DNA of 9,212 nucleotides from Rickettsiales bacterium. Lineage in GTDB: Bacteria > Pseudomonadota > Alphaproteobacteria > Rickettsiales > Rickettsiaceae. Shown piece by piece: positions 6,744-9,212 of the stretch (position 1 is its first letter; each line of letters begins with the position of its first letter). Position numbers and translations under genes: made by a program. Where the stretch lies: NCBI GenBank assembly GCA_947453775.1, contig CANGHM010000011.1, positions 1-9,212 on the forward strand, in the 5' to 3' direction. The notes under the pieces were generated by a model, which saw only the letters and a list, made by a program, of their open reading frames with translations, did not search any database and had not been told where the DNA came from.

Positions 6744-7418
6744 GGCTTAAAGTATGAATATCGAGGGACAATCTTACCGCTCTATCTAATGGCATCATAA
6801 AATCAAAAACCTTTGTTATCTTTTGGGAATAGCGTGTATCACAGTCATCCTCTAAGACCATACTCACGCAAGTACTGCCCGCACAAAATACCAATCAAAA
6901 ATTCGTTTAGCTAGTATATCAAGGATACTAGCAAAGCGAGTGATACGATTGAGAATAATATTTGGTTCATCAGCGTGATTGAGTAATTCCGGCATCGGAT
7001 TTTTTATAAAAGTGGCAACTTCATATGCTGGCTTAGCAACAACCCCTTTTGGATCGATCACCAACCAGTCATCAGCATTTTGCAAAATATTGTTATGCAT
7101 CAGATCGCCATAGAGCAAAACATCTGAGCTAGTTGTTCTTAAAAGTTGGTCTCGGAGCTTTCTTGCTTTTTGAAGATATCCAGCAGAAATGGGCCAATCC
7201 TTATCCAGAGCCATGAGTCATTCTTTGACATGAGGGAAATGATGGGCCCCAGGAATGCTTGCTGTATGAAGCTTTTTCATCACCTTGCATGTAATTTAGA
7301 CGGATTCCTGCTCCATATTTGGAAAATAACTTTTAAGTGATATGTCTGGCAATGCTCTTTGCAGAAGTATAGTCAATTGATTTGAAGTTTGCTGACTTCG
7401 TCGTCGTTGCTTTAGCAT
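6736..7418 (-). pseudogene. Decayed APH(6)-like aminoglycoside/hydroxyurea phosphotransferase
   Basis: The longest surviving open stretch (6864-7214) encodes 116 residues with the kinase catalytic loop YGDLMHNNIL and the metal-binding IDPKGVVAKPAYEVATF. These are the signatures of the streptomycin 6-kinase/hydroxyurea kinase family (PF04655, normally about 270 residues). Homology continues on both sides through stop codons. Upstream, LLQRALP, LKSYFPNMEQESV and VMKKLHTASIPGAHHFPHVKE read in the same frame but are cut by TAA (7296-7298) and TGA (7218-7220). Downstream, after VRAVLA, a TGA (6864-6866) and then TAG with an apparent one-base deletion (6852-6854) precede LEDDCDTRYSQKITKVFDF in a shifted frame. 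The shifted frame ends at TAA 6736-6738. An in-frame ATG at 7416-7418 marks the upstream limit I can support; about 45 further N-terminal residues expected for the family are not recognisable. The catalytic Asp remains, but no full enzyme can be made. The antibiotic substrate is inferred from family. Confidence 0.85.
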
Positions 7419-7554
7419 ATGTATAATAGCGCTAAAGGCATTGCTTTTAGTATTAAACTTTAACTTAATAGACTATATAGCCCTAAGACCTTGACGTCCA
7501 ACCATAAGTTAGTTAAAATTAAATTATTAGAAGTTTTAGAGGCAAAATAGCAAT
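7419..7554. other. Intergenic stretch between the dead APH gene and the Rpn gene
   Basis: It is AT-rich. It contains an imperfect palindrome around 7432-7450 (CTAAAGGCA facing TGCTTTTAG), the self-complementary CTATATAG near 7472-7479, and the predicted promoter of the next gene. Weak in-frame coding similarity to the lost APH N-terminus may extend into its left part, but I cannot support it. Confidence 0.4.
7491..7519 (+). promoter_or_regulatory. Predicted sigma70-type promoter of the Rpn nuclease gene
   Basis: TTGACG (7491-7496) and TAAAAT (7514-7519) are exactly 17 bases apart and each differs from consensus at one position. Transcription would start near 7526, about 29 bases before the ATG. 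The match suggests the nuclease gene is an independent unit rather than part of the upstream cassette. Confidence 0.65.
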
Positions 7555-8451
7555 ATGATCAACGATAAATCGCTTGTAAGCTTTGATTACGCTATAAAAT
7601 ATCTGTTAAAAGATAAAGGAGATTACAGCATCGTTGAAGGGTTTATATCTGCTCTTTTGGCAACAAAGGGCTATAAAAAAGTTAAAATCATAGCCCTACT
7701 TGAAAGCGAAAGTAATAAGGAAGACAGCAAAAGCAAGAGGAGTCTAGCAGATTTGATCGTGGAAGACGAGGATCATCACAAATACATTATCGAGATCGAG
7801 CGCAACGTGAAAAATTCGTTTATCCATAAATCTTGCTTTAACACCTCGCGTCTGATTGTCGATAACCTTGCACAAAGAGAGGACTATACCCAAATCATCA
7901 AGATCTTTCACATATCCCTGCTTTATTTCCCCATAGGCAGCGGCAATGGCGCTATTTACCACGGCAAAACAATAATTCACGAGGTTGAAACTAAAGAGCG
8001 CTTAGCTGTGCATATTAAAAACCAGGAAACTGGCCAGGTTTTTGATGCAACTGACATTTTGCCTGAATATTTCTATATCTCCATACCGCTATTTAACGAT
8101 CGGCTTGAAAGGGAAATCGACGACTGGCTGCATGTGATGAAATACGATGAAGTTCCAGAGCATTATCACTCACCGTATATGGCCCAAGTGGCAGAAAAAC
8201 TGCGGATCTTAAAAATGACCTCATCTGAAAGGGCTAATTATTCGTACTACCAAAAAAAGGTTTACAACGACCGAGACGAGATGCAAGCTGCCGAAGCAAG
8301 GGGTGAGGCAAAGGGAAGGGCGGAAGGAATAAACTTAGAAAAAAGAGAGGTGGCAAAGAAAATGCTTTTAGCGAAGCTTAGCTTGGAAGATATTGCTAAA
8401 ATAACTGAATTATCCATTGAGGAAATCGAGCAATTAGCTAAACAGATTTAA
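7555..8451 (+). CDS. Rpn-family PD-(D/E)XK nuclease / putative transposase
   Basis: The 298-residue protein belongs to the recombination-promoting nuclease group (PF12784-like, 'PD-(D/E)XK nuclease family transposase'), which is abundant in Rickettsiales and other bacteria rich in mobile genes. The opening SFDYAIKYLL and SIVEGFISALL match the family's N-terminal helices. The nuclease centre is LADLIVEDED...YIIEIE, with Asp66 and Glu80-x-Glu82 as the likely D...ExE catalytic set; the usual last residue is Gln or Lys. The C-terminus is the typical charged tail, with AEARGEAKGRAEG at about 246-258 followed by two short helices (LSLEDIAKITELSIEEIEQL). The protein looks intact. AGAGG (7538-7542) lies 12 bases before the ATG, an unusually long spacing. 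No terminal inverted repeats or target duplications are visible around it, so it is a solitary gene rather than an insertion sequence. It converges on gltA with only 30 bases between. Confidence 0.88.
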   Translation: MINDKSLVSFDYAIKYLLKDKGDYSIVEGFISALLATKGYKKVKIIALLESESNKEDSKSKRSLADLIVEDEDHHKYIIEIERNVKNSFIHKSCFNTSRLIVDNLAQREDYTQIIKIFHISLLYFPIGSGNGAIYHGKTIIHEVETKERLAVHIKNQETGQVFDATDILPEYFYISIPLFNDRLEREIDDWLHVMKYDEVPEHYHSPYMAQVAEKLRILKMTSSERANYSYYQKKVYNDRDEMQAAEARGEAKGRAEGINLEKREVAKKMLLAKLSLEDIAKITELSIEEIEQLAKQI

Positions 8452-8481
8452 CGAAAAAAATATATACACAAAAGTTATAAC

Positions 8482-9212
8482 TCAGCCTATATCCCGCAAA
8501 GGACAACCAGAATAAAGCTGACGAGGACGAGCAATTTTAAAATTCTCATCTTCAAGCATTTCTTTCCATTGAGCAATCCAGCCCACTGTTCGGGCTACTG
8601 CAAATAAAACAGTAAACATTTGCGAAGGAATGCCAATTGCTTGATAGATAATACCTGAGTAAAAATCGACATTCGGATATAACTTACGCTGAATAAAATA
8701 TTCATCATGCAAGGCGATTTCCTCAAGCTCAGTAGCTATGTGGAGTAATTTATCGTCTTTATGCTTTAAGTCTAAGAGAATTTGCGCGCAACTTTCTTTT
8801 AAAATTGCTGCTCTTGGATCGTAGTTTTTATATACTCTATGACCAAAACCCATCAGTTTAAATGGATCATCTTTATCTTTAGCTTTGGCGATAAAAGTTG
8901 GAATATTCGACACATCGCCTATTTGCTTTAGCATATGAATCACAGCTTCATTGGCCCCACCATGAGCCGGCCCCCACAGCGATGCAATGCCAGCGCTAAT
9001 GCACGCAAAAGGATTGGCCCCACTTGAGCCCACTGTGCGCACCGTAGAGGTCGAAGCATTTTGCTCATGATCGGCATGTAGTAAAAATATTTTGTCCATT
9101 GCTTGGACTACAACTGGGTTGATTTGATATGGCTCGCAAGGTGTTGCAAACATCATATGTAGAAAATTTTCGGTAAAACTCAAATCGTTTCTAGGATGCA
9201 TAAATGGCTGAC
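8482..9212 (-). CDS. gltA: Citrate synthase, C-terminal part (5' end beyond the window)
   Basis: This enzyme condenses acetyl-CoA and oxaloacetate to citrate, the entry step of the TCA cycle. About 242 C-terminal residues of an expected 430 or so are present. The frame stays open through the right edge (…QPFMHPRND), so the ATG at 9199-9201 is internal. All three catalytic residues are visible: His in GPAHGG (residue 80 from that ATG), His in [13 protein letters not shown] (121) and Asp in PNVDFYSG (179). [14 protein letters not shown] (42-55) and RPRQLYSG (225-232) are further signatures. The wording is that of the hexameric bacterial type and is strikingly Rickettsia-like, which supports the taxonomic guess. 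The C-terminus ends CPLRDIG, several residues shorter than usual. The gene stops with TGA and converges on the Rpn gene; no terminator hairpin is visible in the 30-base gap. Confidence 0.97.
   Translation of the reverse strand, partial: QPFMHPRNDLSFTENFLHMMFATPCEPYQINPVVVQAMDKIFLLHADHEQNASTSTVRTVGSSGANPFACISAGIASLWGPAHGGANEAVIHMLKQIGDVSNIPTFIAKAKDKDDPFKLMGFGHRVYKNYDPRAAILKESCAQILLDLKHKDDKLLHIATELEEIALHDEYFIQRKLYPNVDFYSGIIYQAIGIPSQMFTVLFAVARTVGWIAQWKEMLEDENFKIARPRQLYSGCPLRDIG

Noticed and set aside
6864..7214. The 116-residue kinase fragment as a functional small gene
   Set aside because: It has the catalytic loop but lacks the N-lobe and C-terminal helices, and the missing parts are visible next to it beyond stop codons.
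7212..7220. TGA read as tryptophan, which would restore part of the APH-like gene
   Set aside because: pheS and gltA both end at TGA in the expected places and TGG is used for Trp throughout. Other lesions (TAA and a frameshift) break the gene anyway, so this is decay and not recoding.
7431..7451. Imperfect palindrome as the transcription terminator of the APH-like gene or part of an insertion sequence end
   Set aside because: The stem has a mismatch and almost no loop, it lies upstream rather than downstream of the minus-strand gene, and no matching copy flanks the Rpn gene.
3972..7500. A tRNA-derived attachment-site duplication flanking the accessory block
   Set aside because: I saw no second copy of the tRNA 3' end (for example TTCGAATCCC followed by CTCTCCGCCA) within the window and no integrase gene.

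Overview
The window reads as a segment of an AT-rich chromosome from an intracellular alphaproteobacterium, most likely Rickettsiales. The citrate synthase fragment at the right edge has the Rickettsia-like form of the enzyme (segments such as [14 protein letters not shown] and [10 protein letters not shown]). PheS and PheT also have a Rickettsia-like flavour (GRTYRSDSDMTHTPMFHQ in PheS). A PD-(D/E)XK 'Rpn' gene, decayed genes and a GTCATTGCGAGC-type palindromic repeat fit such genomes. The assignment comes from remembered protein families; no database search was run.

Layout. (1) Positions 1-273: the C-terminal end of a probable outer-membrane beta-barrel protein. (2) Positions 274-399: a short gap with a perfect 11-bp AT-rich hairpin between convergent genes. 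(3) Positions 400-3791, minus strand: pheS-pheT, the two subunits of phenylalanyl-tRNA synthetase, coupled by an ATGA overlap and preceded by a good sigma70-type promoter. (4) Positions 3972-4063: tRNA-Ser(GCU), divergent from pheS. (5) Positions 4090-7418: an accessory block just downstream of the tRNA. It contains a palindromic repeat, a decapitated GNAT acetyltransferase, a serine beta-lactamase-like hydrolase, a TspO/MBR membrane protein, an AraC-type regulator with a GyrI-like effector domain and, on the other strand, a multiply broken APH(6)-like aminoglycoside phosphotransferase. (6) Positions 7555-8451: an Rpn-family nuclease with its own near-consensus promoter. (7) Positions 8482-9212, minus strand: the C-terminal part of gltA, cut by the window edge.

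How they fit together. The core parts (pheST, tRNA-Ser, gltA) are translation and TCA-cycle housekeeping. The middle block looks like an acquired cassette of small-molecule, stress or resistance genes now decaying at both ends. The surviving genes (hydrolase, tspO, regulator) are full-length and close-packed on the plus strand, whereas the flanking GNAT and APH genes are dead. PheRS is itself divergent: the PheT editing pocket has lost several residues usually conserved, and the conserved FPFTEPS segment of PheS is altered.

I see no CRISPR array, complete insertion sequence, prophage or clearly new multi-gene system. The points most worth following are the PheRS divergence and the decaying cassette beside the tRNA.
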